This document shows positions 16,333 to 25,505 of a DNA stretch of 64,000 nucleotides, one piece after another. Numbering within the stretch: position 1 is the first letter of the stretch; every line of letters starts with the position of its first letter. The stretch is taken from NCBI GenBank assembly GCA_023428245.1, contig JAEYYX010000094.1, positions 15,988 through 79,987 on the forward strand. The letters run 5' to 3'. Source of the DNA: Pseudomonadota bacterium. GTDB taxonomy: Bacteria; Myxococcota_A; Polyangia; Polyangiales; Polyangiaceae. Below the pieces are notes generated by a model. That model was not told the DNA's origin and did no database searches. It saw only the letters and a program-made list of their open reading frames with translations. A program made the position numbers and the translations under genes.

Positions 16333-17712
16333 GTGGGAGTTTCGGTGCGATTTGCGTTGGGTACGCTCGAGGTCCGAGGGCTTTCGCCCGAGCAGGCTGA
16401 AGGACTCCCGTGGGACGATCGCGCCCTGTGCCACCGGCTCTCGGCCCACGAGTATGCCCCGCTTCTGCGGAGACTGCACAAGGCTGGCCTCGCCATCGAC
16501 GATCAAGCGCGCAGCTATGACTCCCTTGCCCTGGTTCCGAAGGAGGAGCGGCGGCCTCGCCCCTTCCAAACAGAGAGCATCGCCGCCTGGACCGGACAAA
16601 AGAGCCGGGGAGTTGTGGTTCTTCCGACAGGGGCAGGCAAAAGCCACGTGGCTCTCTTAGCCATGCTCGAAAAGGGCCGCTCGACGTTGGTCATCGCGCC
16701 GACCCTCGACCTCGTCCGACAATGGCACGAGACGCTGACTCGATTCTTCGGGATCGAGGTCGGAATCCTCGGAGGCGGGGAACATGAGGTGCGCCCCGTC
16801 ACAGTGAGTACCTACGACTCGGCCCATTTGCACATGGAGCGATACGGGAACCGTTTCGGGTTGGTAGTGTTCGATGAATGTCACCACTTGCCAGGTGAGA
16901 CCTACAGCGAAGCGGCTCGCATGTGCATCGCTCCGTTTCGGCTCGGCCTGACGGCAACCCCTGAACGTTCCGACGGCCGAGAGAGCTTCCTCGACGAGCT
17001 CGTGGGGCCGATTGTCTATCGGAAGAACATCACGGACATGGCGGGCAGTTACCTTGCCGAGTACGAGACGCGGCGTATTGTCGTCGAATTGTCGCCGGAA
17101 GAGCGCGAGGAATATGAACAGGCCCGGGACCTCTACCTTGGCTTTATCCGGTCCCAAGGCATCGCGCTCAGCTCCCCCCGAGGCTTTCAGGAGTTCGTCG
17201 AGCGCTCTACGCGCACGGAAGCGGGCCGCCGCGCCTATGCTGGTTACCGTCGCCAAAGGAGCCTCGCATTCGCGCCGGCTGCGAAGCTCACGACGCTCGG
17301 GGAGCTCTTGACGCGGCACGCTGTGGATCGCTCCATCATCTTCACGGAGGACAACCGAACGGCCTACGAAATCAGTCGCCGCTTCTTGGTCCCGATCATC
17401 ACCCATCAGACGAAGGTGAAAGAGCGGACGGACATCTTGAGGGGGCTCGCAGAAGGACGCTACCGCGCAATTGTGACCTCGAAGGTCCTCAACGAAGGCG
17501 TGGATGTGCCGTCGGCGAGTGTTGCGATTGTCGTGAGCGGGAACAGCTCAGTGCTCGAGCATGTGCAGCGCCTCGGGCGAATCTTGCGCCAGGTCGGCGA
17601 CAAGCGAGCGACGCTTTACGAGCTCGTCTCGGGGAACACGAGTGAAGCGAAGACGAGCGATCGGCGCCGAGAACACGTCGCGTATCGGGCGCGGCGCTCG
17701 AGGAGATCATGA
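16333..17712 (+). CDS. XPB-like superfamily 2 DNA helicase
   Basis: 459 residues from a GTG start. Residues 1-80 are a small N-terminal domain of the kind found in archaeal XPB. Helicase motifs follow: Q-like FQTESI, Walker A LPTGAGKS (97-104), Walker B DECHH (181-185), motif III LTATPER, motif V TSKVLNEGVDVP and motif VI QRLGRILRQ. The order and DECHH box fit the XPB/Rad25 group rather than RecQ or UvrB. The next gene, overlapping by ATGA, is a DUF790 (Bax1-like) protein, the known partner of archaeal XPB. Together they should form a helicase-nuclease acting in DNA repair. GTG 16333 is the first plausible start; other starts are within a few codons. Confidence 0.88.
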   Translation: MGVSVRFALGTLEVRGLSPEQAEGLPWDDRALCHRLSAHEYAPLLRRLHKAGLAIDDQARSYDSLALVPKEERRPRPFQTESIAAWTGQKSRGVVVLPTGAGKSHVALLAMLEKGRSTLVIAPTLDLVRQWHETLTRFFGIEVGILGGGEHEVRPVTVSTYDSAHLHMERYGNRFGLVVFDECHHLPGETYSEAARMCIAPFRLGLTATPERSDGRESFLDELVGPIVYRKNITDMAGSYLAEYETRRIVVELSPEEREEYEQARDLYLGFIRSQGIALSSPRGFQEFVERSTRTEAGRRAYAGYRRQRSLAFAPAAKLTTLGELLTRHAVDRSIIFTEDNRTAYEISRRFLVPIITHQTKVKERTDILRGLAEGRYRAIVTSKVLNEGVDVPSASVAIVVSGNSSVLEHVQRLGRILRQVGDKRATLYELVSGNTSEAKTSDRRREHVAYRARRSRRS

Positions 17713-18920
17713 GCGCGCTCCTGTCTCCTGACCTCATCGCGACGCGCCGCCGAGGAGACGAGCTCAAGTTGGCTCCGCTCTCCGCAACCGATCGTGAGCG
17801 GGCGGTCGAGATTGCTCAGGAGATCCTGTACGCGCTCGGGGGACTGCTCGGCAGTACCGAGGAAGAAGTCGAGCTGTGTCTCGGGGGGATTGAGTGTAGC
17901 TCTAGGGAAAAGAAGCTGAAATTGGCCCTCGAGAGGCTCGCGCTCGCTCAATCGACTTTCGAAGCTCCCACTGAGCTTGCTCCGGTGGAGCTGCGGCGCA
18001 TGATCTTCGAAGAGGCTGCCCGGACTCGGGTGGAGCTTCGGGAGACCTTTGACCGGCGCTTTGTCCTCGCTCAGGTCGGCGAGCGGGTGGGGGCGACCGT
18101 GGAAGAGCTCGAACGAGCGCTGTTTTCGGATCTGAAGGGCGCAGCGGAGCTTCGTGCGGCACCTGCGCTTTCCGCCGAAGGGCTCGTCGCCCTGTATGAG
18201 GAAGCTCAGCTCCTCGGTGTGTTCCTCCGGGCAGTGAGGGTCCGGGCGCGGCTCCGGCTCGAGAATCCGGCTGAGGTGAGAAAGCTCTTTTGGAAGCTGA
18301 AATTTCGTGAGCTCCTGTTTCGGCTCGAGGAGCGCAGCCCCGGTGAGTACGAACTGTTGCTCGACGGTCCGAGCTCTCTTCTCACCCCGTCGACGCGCTA
18401 CGGACTGCGTCTTTCCCAGGTCATCGGAGCGCTTCTCCGCGCGGGTGCCACGGCGTTCGAGGCGGACGTCTTGTGGGGAAAGTCAAAGCGTCCCCTCATA
18501 TTCCGCCACGTGGTGCGTCCTAGCGGTGAGCAAGCGTCTGAGGCCGAAGACGAGCTCCGACCCGAACTCAGCGCTCTCCTCGAAAGTGCACTTCTCGCCG
18601 AGAAGGGGATTCAGGCGGTGCGCGCCACGAGTCTTTTGCACGTCCCCGGTCTTGGCGTGGTCGTTCCCGATCTAGAATTTCGTGGTGCCGACGGGGCGCC
18701 CGTCTTCTTTGAGCTTCTTGGCGAGACGAGTCGCGACGCGGCGTTCAAGAGGGCTGATTGGGCGCGGGAAAACCCAGGTTCGCGAGTGGTCTTTGCGGCG
18801 TCGAGCCGTTTGCGGGTGAGTCCCGAGATCTTCGAGGGCGTGAAAGGAAGTCGACTTTTGGTCTACTCAGGGACACTCACCCCCAAGAAAGTGCTCACGG
18901 CGCTCGAAGAGCTCTTGTGA
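17709..18920 (+). CDS. DUF790 / Bax1-like nuclease, partner of XPB helicase
   Basis: 403 residues. Opens with MSALLSPDLIATRRRGDELK, typical of the DUF790 family. A nuclease-like core near the C-terminus has VPDLEF (Asp 321) and FFELLGE (Glu 335), then a conserved helix with Lys and Arg, as in the PD-(D/E)xK-type core of Bax1 proteins. The archaeal member binds XPB and cuts DNA bubbles. ATG 17709 overlaps the helicase stop, so the two are made together. Family assignment is from sequence pattern and pairing; bacterial members are little studied. Confidence 0.82.
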   Translation: MSALLSPDLIATRRRGDELKLAPLSATDRERAVEIAQEILYALGGLLGSTEEEVELCLGGIECSSREKKLKLALERLALAQSTFEAPTELAPVELRRMIFEEAARTRVELRETFDRRFVLAQVGERVGATVEELERALFSDLKGAAELRAAPALSAEGLVALYEEAQLLGVFLRAVRVRARLRLENPAEVRKLFWKLKFRELLFRLEERSPGEYELLLDGPSSLLTPSTRYGLRLSQVIGALLRAGATAFEADVLWGKSKRPLIFRHVVRPSGEQASEAEDELRPELSALLESALLAEKGIQAVRATSLLHVPGLGVVVPDLEFRGADGAPVFFELLGETSRDAAFKRADWARENPGSRVVFAASSRLRVSPEIFEGVKGSRLLVYSGTLTPKKVLTALEELL

Positions 18921-19141
18921 GAGGTGGCGCCGAATTTGGGCGGGCCACCCGATGAGTTGCGCGGCCCATCCAGGGGGGCGTGGGAGCGCTTCCTTGATTT
19001 ATGGCAGCAGGGGCGAAATTATGCCGTGGCATCAAAGAAAAATCTAGAACTTGCTGGGTGACTGCGGTTTTTGGGGGTGCCCCGCAGGTGGCGAGGCTAC
19101 AATTCGTTTCGCACCCTTCGCTTGAACGACTGCCTCTGCCC

Positions 19142-20371
19142 ATGATCTACCGTCGCCTTAGCTTTGCCTCCGCCCTGACTCTTGCCGCCTGTAGCAGCTC
19201 CACTGGTGGCTTTGATGCGAACAACGACAAGGTCGCCGATGGTCTCGGCTCCTTGCTCGATAAGGACGGGGACGGTTTCGCGGACAGCATCGACATTGAC
19301 GGCGACGGCGTGCCCGACGGCCTTGGGATCGACACGGATGGAGACGGTATCCTCGACGGGCTCTTGCTCGATACCGACTGTGACGGAATCTACGAGAGCG
19401 TCTCGAAGAACAAGAACAAAACCCCCGACTACATGGTGCAAAACCCCCATCCGCCGTCTGGCTGTGGACCGAGCGGGTCCGGAGGTGCGGCCCCAGGAAG
19501 TGGCGGCGCCGGGAACCCGCAAGTCGGCGGTTCGCCCTCAGTCGGAGGCTCGGGTCCCACGTCGGGCGGCGCCCCATCTGTCGGGGGGATGCCTTCTTCC
19601 GGCGGGATGCCGACGGCGGGTGGCGCTCCTTCAACGGGAGGGTCCGTGAGCGGAGGGCTAGGAGCGAGCCCGAGCTACCAGGGTACAGGGAAGACGACGG
19701 ACCGCTATGCCGAGAGCGAAGTCTACCGGAATCAGGTTCCCTACATGCTCATCGCGAACGGATGGGGCACGAATTGGGGCAGTCACTCGATCTCCTGGCG
19801 CGGCACCTCGTTCATCGTCGAATCACTCACGGGAAGCCAAGGGTCGGACTATTCACCGGCCGGCTATCCGACGATGTTCTGTGGTCTCTATTCAGAGAAG
19901 CAGGTGGACGGCTGCGGACTGCCAGCGAATTTCTCGACGCTGACGACCGTGAAGACCGGCTGGTCCTGGAGCGGGCCCTCCAGCGGGCAGTATAATGCGG
20001 CCTGGGACATTTGGATCGGCGACAACGGCCAGCTCAAATCATACCTGATGGTTTGGCTGCGAGATCCGCCGGGACAGCAGCCGGCCGGCGCCGCTGCGGC
20101 AGCAAATGTTTCGGTGCCGAACGTGCCGGGGACCTGGACTGTTTGGACCGGAAATGTCAACGGTCGTCCCATCGTGAACTACATCAAGCCTGAGGGACAG
20201 GACCTCGGGGAGCTTGAGTTCGACGTGCTCGACTTCTACGAGCACGCCAAGAGCCGGAACTATAACCTTCCCGGCGGACAGCTCATGGCTGTTGCAATTG
20301 GGTTTGAAGTTTGGAATGGACCCGTCTCGAATGTGGAGACGAAGGATTTTTACGTCCACGTCAACAAGTAA
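19142..20371 (+). CDS. surface lipoprotein with Ca-binding repeats and a GH12-like domain
   Basis: 409 residues. The signal peptide ends in a lipobox (ALTLAAC, Cys 17). Residues about 25-85 are DxDxDG calcium-binding repeats of thrombospondin type 3 style (DKDGDG, DIDGDG, DTDGDG, DTDCDG). A Gly/Ser linker follows (about 105-180). The C-terminal 220 residues match glycoside hydrolase family 12: YNAAWDIWIG, SYLMVWLRD, WTVWTGNVNG, FDVLDFYEHA and AIGFEVWNG. The acid/base Glu (GFEVW) is present, but the nucleophile Glu of the usual (T)EIMIW is Tyr here, so it is likely a glucan-binding pseudoenzyme or uses another mechanism. ATG 19142 gives the lipobox. Confidence 0.85.
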   Translation: MIYRRLSFASALTLAACSSSTGGFDANNDKVADGLGSLLDKDGDGFADSIDIDGDGVPDGLGIDTDGDGILDGLLLDTDCDGIYESVSKNKNKTPDYMVQNPHPPSGCGPSGSGGAAPGSGGAGNPQVGGSPSVGGSGPTSGGAPSVGGMPSSGGMPTAGGAPSTGGSVSGGLGASPSYQGTGKTTDRYAESEVYRNQVPYMLIANGWGTNWGSHSISWRGTSFIVESLTGSQGSDYSPAGYPTMFCGLYSEKQVDGCGLPANFSTLTTVKTGWSWSGPSSGQYNAAWDIWIGDNGQLKSYLMVWLRDPPGQQPAGAAAAANVSVPNVPGTWTVWTGNVNGRPIVNYIKPEGQDLGELEFDVLDFYEHAKSRNYNLPGGQLMAVAIGFEVWNGPVSNVETKDFYVHVNK

Positions 20372-20496
20372 GATTTCGCGACGGGGGGTACGCCAGCGCG
20401 AACCCGCTTCTGCACCTCCGCGTTGCTCGCACCTATAAAACCGCTAATCTTTCCAAAGACAGAAAGGACTTCCTGAGGGAAGTAACCCAAAATACC

Positions 20497-21438
20497 ATGA
20501 GCAAACTCTCCTATTCCTTAGTATCTGCAGTGGCGCTGGGGGCGCTCCTGATGGCGTGTGGCGAATCCGGTAATGGCCCGATCGTCCCCGCCTCCGGCGG
20601 CTCGGCGAATCCGGGCGCGGGCGGCGCGGGTCCCGGTGCTGGCGGCGCGCAGCCTGGTAGCGGTGGCGACGCGCAGCCGGGCAGCGGCGGCGACGCGCAG
20701 CCTGGCAGCGGTGGCGACGCTACGGGCACAGGTGGCGATGCCCCGGTCGTGGAAGGCGTGCCGCTCGCGTTTGCCGATGGCTGGCTCGCGGCTGACGCGA
20801 ACACGCTCGGCGTTCAGGGAGCTGTGTTCGCTTACGCTGATCCGCACACGACTGCTGGAAATGAGACCCAGCCCGAGATGACAACCCTGATCGAGGGCCC
20901 GACCGCGTGTATCAAGGGCGAAGCCTTCAAGGTCGACACCAAGTGTGAGGACCAGCCTGACTTCATGTTTACGCCGCCCGCGATGGATTGCTACGGGGAG
21001 TACTGGGGCGCGGCCATCGGGTTCAACCTGAATCAGCCTACCATCCCCGATCCCGACGATCCGGAGAAGGAAATCGGCGGCGATCCCGAGCCCTTCGATA
21101 CAAGCGGCAAGATCAGCGCCTTCTCCTTCAAGATCAGCGGCGCGGGTATCCCCACCGGCTCTGCGCTGCGCTTCTCCGTGGACAGCGGGACTCCGCCCGA
21201 CGGGCTCACGCAGTACTGCACCACGAGCATGACGAAGGTTGTGCCCGATGAAAACGGTATCGTGACCGTGAAGCTTGATGACCTGCGCTCCGAGTGCTGG
21301 CTCGGGACCGCGTTCGCCGATCCGGCCAACCGCCCGGACCTCACGAAGATCGTGAAGATCGCTTGGGGTGTCGTGACGAACGACAAGTCGACGGTGCCGT
21401 TCGACTTCTGCGTCAGCGACGTGATCGCCGTCCCGTAA
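20497..21438 (+). CDS. surface lipoprotein with Gly-rich repeat linker
   Basis: 313 residues. The signal peptide has a lipobox (GALLMAC, Cys 21). A linker of Gly/Ala/Ser repeats follows, including GDAQPGSG units. The C-terminal beta-rich domain (about 90-313) has six or so cysteines and reads like a carbohydrate-binding jelly-roll (ISAFSFKISGAGIPTGSALRFSV, KIVKIAWGVVTNDKSTVPFDFCVSDV). TGAGGGA lies upstream of the ATG. It follows the GH12-like lipoprotein in the same direction, so both may act on the same polymer. No enzyme motif is seen. Confidence 0.85.
   Translation: MSKLSYSLVSAVALGALLMACGESGNGPIVPASGGSANPGAGGAGPGAGGAQPGSGGDAQPGSGGDAQPGSGGDATGTGGDAPVVEGVPLAFADGWLAADANTLGVQGAVFAYADPHTTAGNETQPEMTTLIEGPTACIKGEAFKVDTKCEDQPDFMFTPPAMDCYGEYWGAAIGFNLNQPTIPDPDDPEKEIGGDPEPFDTSGKISAFSFKISGAGIPTGSALRFSVDSGTPPDGLTQYCTTSMTKVVPDENGIVTVKLDDLRSECWLGTAFADPANRPDLTKIVKIAWGVVTNDKSTVPFDFCVSDVIAVP
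20647..20718 (+). repeat. three 24-bp tandem repeats inside lipoprotein linker
   Basis: Units at 20647-20670, 20671-20694 and 20695-20718 differ at two to four positions and each encode eight residues of the Gly-rich linker. Likely variable in copy number. Confidence 0.9.
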
Positions 21439-21461
21439 GGAGCGAGCGCGACAGACCAAAA

Positions 21462-21494
21462 AAAAGGCCCGGGGCGCGTTGCCTCGGGCCTTTT
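21462..21494. terminator. strong bidirectional terminator
   Basis: Stem AAAAGGCCCGGGGC / GCCTCGGGCCTTTT (14 bp, one G-U), loop GCGTT, with T-tracts on both strands. It separates the lipoprotein and the converging biotin carboxylase gene. Confidence 0.92.
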
Positions 21495-21569
21495 GCTTTT
21501 CTTGGGAGCGGGACCTTCTCAGCCGGGCCTTTTGCGCAACTCAGGAGCCCCACTCCGGAGGTCGAGGCT

Positions 21570-23780
21570 CTAGCCTTGTCGGAGCAGTTGTACGACCCAG
21601 TTTACGTGGCGACTCGGCGCGGTCGACTGGCTGTGGGTCTTGATCATGTCCGACTCGAGGATTCTGATGTGGTCGGCGATGTTCGTCTGGAAGGGGACGC
21701 CTTCCTGAACCTTGCCGGAGGGCAACAGGGCATTGCCTTCGATCTCGAGCTTCTGGAGCGTAGCGATCGAGGCCCGTCGCAAGAGCTCATAAGCGGACTC
21801 TTCATGACCGGGCTTGGGCTTCACGGCGACGATCAACTTGGCGAAGGTAGGATCCTTGTTGAGCAGGCGATCGCCTTCTTCGAACCCTGAGTCGAGGCGG
21901 ACAGTGACCTCTTCAACGCCTTGGATCCCCGCGTCTTCAAGGGCGCTATGGATTTCTTGAGCAGAATGGAGGCGGATCTTCGTGAATTCGCCGGCATTCG
22001 GCACGAAAAGGCCTTTCTGGCCATCGCGCGAGTCTTTGACGTCGGACTTCCAGCTCTCAGCGTTGATGCGGAACTCGCGGGCGACGTGGGTCGGAATGAT
22101 GTCTTCCTGAGCGAAGGGGATGGCCTCTCCCTTTGCGACGAGGAGCTGGAGCTCGACGAGATTGAGGGGCACAAGGCCGCTCCCGGTGCGGATGCGATGG
22201 GCCGCTTCGGTGACCGGGTGCTCGACCTGGATTCGCGTGTTCATCTCGAGCAGGTAATAGTGCCCATCCTTGTACATGAGCTCGACGGTGCAAGCGCCCA
22301 CGTACCCGACGTGATCGGCGACCTGGACCGCGACGCGGGTGATGGCTCTTGTGAGCTCTGGGTGATGACGGAGGAGGGCGGGTGGCGCCTCCTCTTGGAT
22401 CTTCTGGCTCGCGCGCTGCTCGGTGCAGTCGCGCATGCCGAAATGGCGCGTATTGCCGAAGCGATCCCGCACGACCTGGACCTCGAGGTGGACAGTTTCG
22501 GGGATGTTTTGCTCGAACATCACGCCCGGATCCCAGCCGTTGGCGCGGATTTCAGCGAGCACCTTCCGCACCGCGGTCTCGACGAGGTCAGGCGAAGGGA
22601 TCACCATTTGACCGCGTCCGCCGCCACCGTTGGCGGCTTTGAGGCGACCCGGGAAGGAGAACTTCTTCGCCTTATGTCCGTCGGCGATCCGAGCCACGAT
22701 CGCTTCCGGATCGCTCTCGTCCATGACGATACCCGGTACGACAGCGGTCTTCTCAATCGACTCGGCGATCAGTCGGAACTTTCGCTTGTCGCCGGCTTGC
22801 TCGACCACGTCTTGCATCGGTCCGACGAACACGATGCCGCTCTTGCGGAAGTGCTCGATGGCCGCTGTGTTTTCCGCCAGAGGGCCGTACCCCGGGTAGA
22901 GCGCGGAGCGCGCGAGCTCGGACTCTGCTGCCGCGGCGAACCGCTCTGCATAGGCTTCGAGGACACGCTGAGCGATCTGTTCATAGCTCGCGTAACTTTC
23001 GCGGAAGGAGCCGAGGAGTGGGATCCCAAACCCCCCGCGCTCTTCGGCGAGCCGAACCTGGAGACAGCCCTCGTCGTCCGTCTTGTTGAAGAGGACTACG
23101 GGACAAATCCCGAGGCGGATCGCTTCGCGCACTGCTCGTACTCCCATCTCACCCTTGTCGGCGACGATGAGGTATTTGAGGTCGCCGGCGCCGACGGTCG
23201 TCGCGGGAAAGCGTGTTAGCTCGAAGGTGGCCAGGTAGAGTAAGTCAACAGCTCGCGGCGCGCTCTTGAGTAGGGAGGGCGCTTCGTTTTCGAGGCGTGT
23301 TCGAAGCGCGGCGCGAGCATCTGCATGGTCTTCGAGGAGGACCAAGAGGTCGACGCCTTTGCCTTCAATCAGACTCAGGTCTTCGAGCCTTTCGGCGAGC
23401 GTGAGCAAGGGGACGCTCGAGAGCGTGGCGAGCTCGGAGGGCTGGGACTTGAGCGCGGCGCGCCGGGCCTGCAGGAACTGGTCGAGATTTAAGATCTGCT
23501 GAGGAGCAGCAGGGTCGGCTTTCTCGAGTCCGGGACGCCAGGAGTAGTAGCGAAGCCAGGTCGCGCCGTTGGGCAGGAAGTAACGCAGAGCGCACAGGCG
23601 CTGGCCGTGGGCTCCAAGGGGGACTGAGCCTAGCTCCACGAGCCGCGCGCCATCCACGCCGGCGAGGACCATGAGCGCTTCCTTGGCGCCGATATAGCGA
23701 CGGCCTGGGCCGACCAATTTGCGCATCGCGTCGGTGAGGGCGGGAGTTTGCTGGTCGCGTTGCTGGGCGAGGGGGATCAT
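21570..23780 (-). CDS. biotin carboxylase-like ATP-grasp protein with N-terminal extension
   Basis: 736 residues. The biotin carboxylase region starts near 205 (LKYLIVADKGEMGVRAVREA in place of the usual IANRGEIA). It includes the Gly-rich ATP loop (KAANGGGGRGQM) and the active-site blocks MRDCTEQRASQKIQEEAPP and LEMNTRIQVEHPVTEA. The first 200 residues have no match I recognise. There is no biotinyl (BCCP) domain, so it would need a separate carrier. It probably belongs to an acyl-CoA carboxylase. The photolyase gene lies 16 bases upstream in the same direction. KGE instead of RGE is a deviation from the family motif. Confidence 0.85.
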   Translation of the reverse strand: MIPLAQQRDQQTPALTDAMRKLVGPGRRYIGAKEALMVLAGVDGARLVELGSVPLGAHGQRLCALRYFLPNGATWLRYYSWRPGLEKADPAAPQQILNLDQFLQARRAALKSQPSELATLSSVPLLTLAERLEDLSLIEGKGVDLLVLLEDHADARAALRTRLENEAPSLLKSAPRAVDLLYLATFELTRFPATTVGAGDLKYLIVADKGEMGVRAVREAIRLGICPVVLFNKTDDEGCLQVRLAEERGGFGIPLLGSFRESYASYEQIAQRVLEAYAERFAAAAESELARSALYPGYGPLAENTAAIEHFRKSGIVFVGPMQDVVEQAGDKRKFRLIAESIEKTAVVPGIVMDESDPEAIVARIADGHKAKKFSFPGRLKAANGGGGRGQMVIPSPDLVETAVRKVLAEIRANGWDPGVMFEQNIPETVHLEVQVVRDRFGNTRHFGMRDCTEQRASQKIQEEAPPALLRHHPELTRAITRVAVQVADHVGYVGACTVELMYKDGHYYLLEMNTRIQVEHPVTEAAHRIRTGSGLVPLNLVELQLLVAKGEAIPFAQEDIIPTHVAREFRINAESWKSDVKDSRDGQKGLFVPNAGEFTKIRLHSAQEIHSALEDAGIQGVEEVTVRLDSGFEEGDRLLNKDPTFAKLIVAVKPKPGHEESAYELLRRASIATLQKLEIEGNALLPSGKVQEGVPFQTNIADHIRILESDMIKTHSQSTAPSRHVNWVVQLLRQG

Positions 23781-23796
23781 TTTTCGAAGGAGGACC

Positions 23797-25305
23797 CTAC
23801 ACGAAACCGCGGCCCTTTGAAGGTGGACCCGGAGGGGTCCGAGCGCCCTTTTCTCCTGTGAATTCCGTTTTTTCTGAAGTGGCGCTTTGCCTGAGATGTG
23901 TCATCGCCACGCTCAGGAAACGTGCCCGCGAGGCGCGGAGGTCGACCACGGGGTGGGGGTAGTTTCGCCCGAGCTGGACGCCGGCGGCCTCGAGCACTGA
24001 CGGGGGCGCTTCGAAGGGGGTGTGGATGTAGCGGGCCGGCAGCCGAGCGAGTTCGGGCACATAACGGCGGACGTATTCGCCTTCTGGATCGAACTTCTTG
24101 CCCTGGGTCACGGGATTGAACACTCGAAAGTAGGGGGCTGCGTCAACGCCCGAACCTGCGCACCATTGCCACCCCATGTTGTTTGCGGCGTAGTCGCCGT
24201 CTGTGAGATATTTGAGGTAGTGACGCTCGCCGAGTCGAGGGTCGGTGAGTAGGTTCTTTGTGAGGAAACTTGCGCTGATCATGCGGGCGCGATTCGGGAT
24301 GAAGCCCTCGATGAGGAGCTGCCGCTGCGCCGCATCGACAACCGGGTAACCAGTGGTACCGTTTTGCCACGAGAGCCATAGGCGCTCATCGTCCTCGTAG
24401 GGGAAACCTCGAAAGTCCTGCCGAAAGGACACCTTGAGCAGTTCGGGGCGATGCCAGAGCGTCACAAGCGCGAACTCCCGCCAGAAGAGCTCTGCCTCGA
24501 AGCGAGCCCTTGATGAGCTCTCGGGACGTCGCGCGAGGGATCGCCAGACAGCCCTCACCGACACGGTTCCGAACTTCAAATCGACCGAGAGTCGGCTTGT
24601 GCCGGGGACGCTGAGCAGATCCCTCGCTGTCTCGTACTGGTTCAAACCGGTCTCGATGAAGGTCCGTAGGCGTTGTCGCCCGGCGCGTTCTCCTCCGCGA
24701 AGCAAGCGCGGGTTTCTCTCGAGGCCGAGGTCTTTGAGCGTCGGGATCGGGGCGCGGAGGGGTTCTATAGGGCTGAGGTCAAGGGAGGAGGCGAGTGAAG
24801 CCGGGCGACGCAGGGGGGCGGCCACCGCGAGCTTCTGACGTGCTGCGCGGTGAAACGGGGTGAAGACTGAATAGGGAGTCCCGCTCCCAGTCATGACCGC
24901 GGGAGGAGGCAGCAAGGTTTCGCCTTCATAGAGCTCGAAGGGGACGTCGAGGCGCAAGCTCACGACTCGATCGCAGAGCCGGGTGAACGGTTCACTCATG
25001 CGGTGCGCCACCACACGCCCCACCCGGAGACGCCGAGCGACCTCGGGAATGACGTCGACGCTTCTTCCCGTAACTGTGACGAGCTCTCCCCCGAGCTGGG
25101 TGAAGTTTTTCTGAAGAGCCTCGAGAGACTCGAGCAGAAACTGCATCCGGTTCGGGAGCTCGCGAGCCCTCTCGGGCGCGAAGAAGAAAGGATCGAGCAC
25201 GAAGACGGCGGCGAAGGGGCCGCCTTTGACAGCGTCATAGAGAGGCGCGTGATCTGTGATGCGCAGGTCTTTGCCTCGGAACCAAACGAGCCGGCTTCCC
25301 TTCAT
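23797..25305 (-). CDS. phrB: deoxyribodipyrimidine photolyase
   Basis: 502 residues of the cryptochrome/photolyase family. The N-terminal alpha/beta antenna domain starts RLVWFRGKDLRITDHAPL. The FAD-binding C-terminal domain has FWREFALVTLWHRPE, GYPVVDAAQRQL, FIPNRARMISASFLTKNLL and WQWCAGSGVDAAPYFRVFNP. These match class I CPD photolyases, which repair UV cyclobutane dimers with light. The Trp electron-transfer positions appear kept. About 30 C-terminal residues (GEKGARTPPGPPSKGR) are an unstructured extension. The gene is divergent from the PilZ gene. Confidence 0.93.
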   Translation of the reverse strand: MKGSRLVWFRGKDLRITDHAPLYDAVKGGPFAAVFVLDPFFFAPERARELPNRMQFLLESLEALQKNFTQLGGELVTVTGRSVDVIPEVARRLRVGRVVAHRMSEPFTRLCDRVVSLRLDVPFELYEGETLLPPPAVMTGSGTPYSVFTPFHRAARQKLAVAAPLRRPASLASSLDLSPIEPLRAPIPTLKDLGLERNPRLLRGGERAGRQRLRTFIETGLNQYETARDLLSVPGTSRLSVDLKFGTVSVRAVWRSLARRPESSSRARFEAELFWREFALVTLWHRPELLKVSFRQDFRGFPYEDDERLWLSWQNGTTGYPVVDAAQRQLLIEGFIPNRARMISASFLTKNLLTDPRLGERHYLKYLTDGDYAANNMGWQWCAGSGVDAAPYFRVFNPVTQGKKFDPEGEYVRRYVPELARLPARYIHTPFEAPPSVLEAAGVQLGRNYPHPVVDLRASRARFLSVAMTHLRQSATSEKTEFTGEKGARTPPGPPSKGRGFV

Positions 25306-25505
25306 GATGAGCTTTTTCCCAGGGGGGGCTGGCGGGGCGAGGCGTGGGGACGTGGGGCAAGGTGAGAGGGAGGCGCTTCCCGGAGCATTCGTTTTACTTC
25401 ATGAAGTCGCCCGGAGACAGGGGAGGTTCCGGCTCCGCTGCTCGACTTTTTCCCTAGGCTGAAAGTCTGGCCAGGGGCGGCTTCCTGTGAGAACCTGAGA
25501 ATCGT

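Noticed and set aside
20647..20718. Tandem repeats as a possible CRISPR array
   Set aside because: Units abut with no spacers, lie inside a lipoprotein linker and are in frame.
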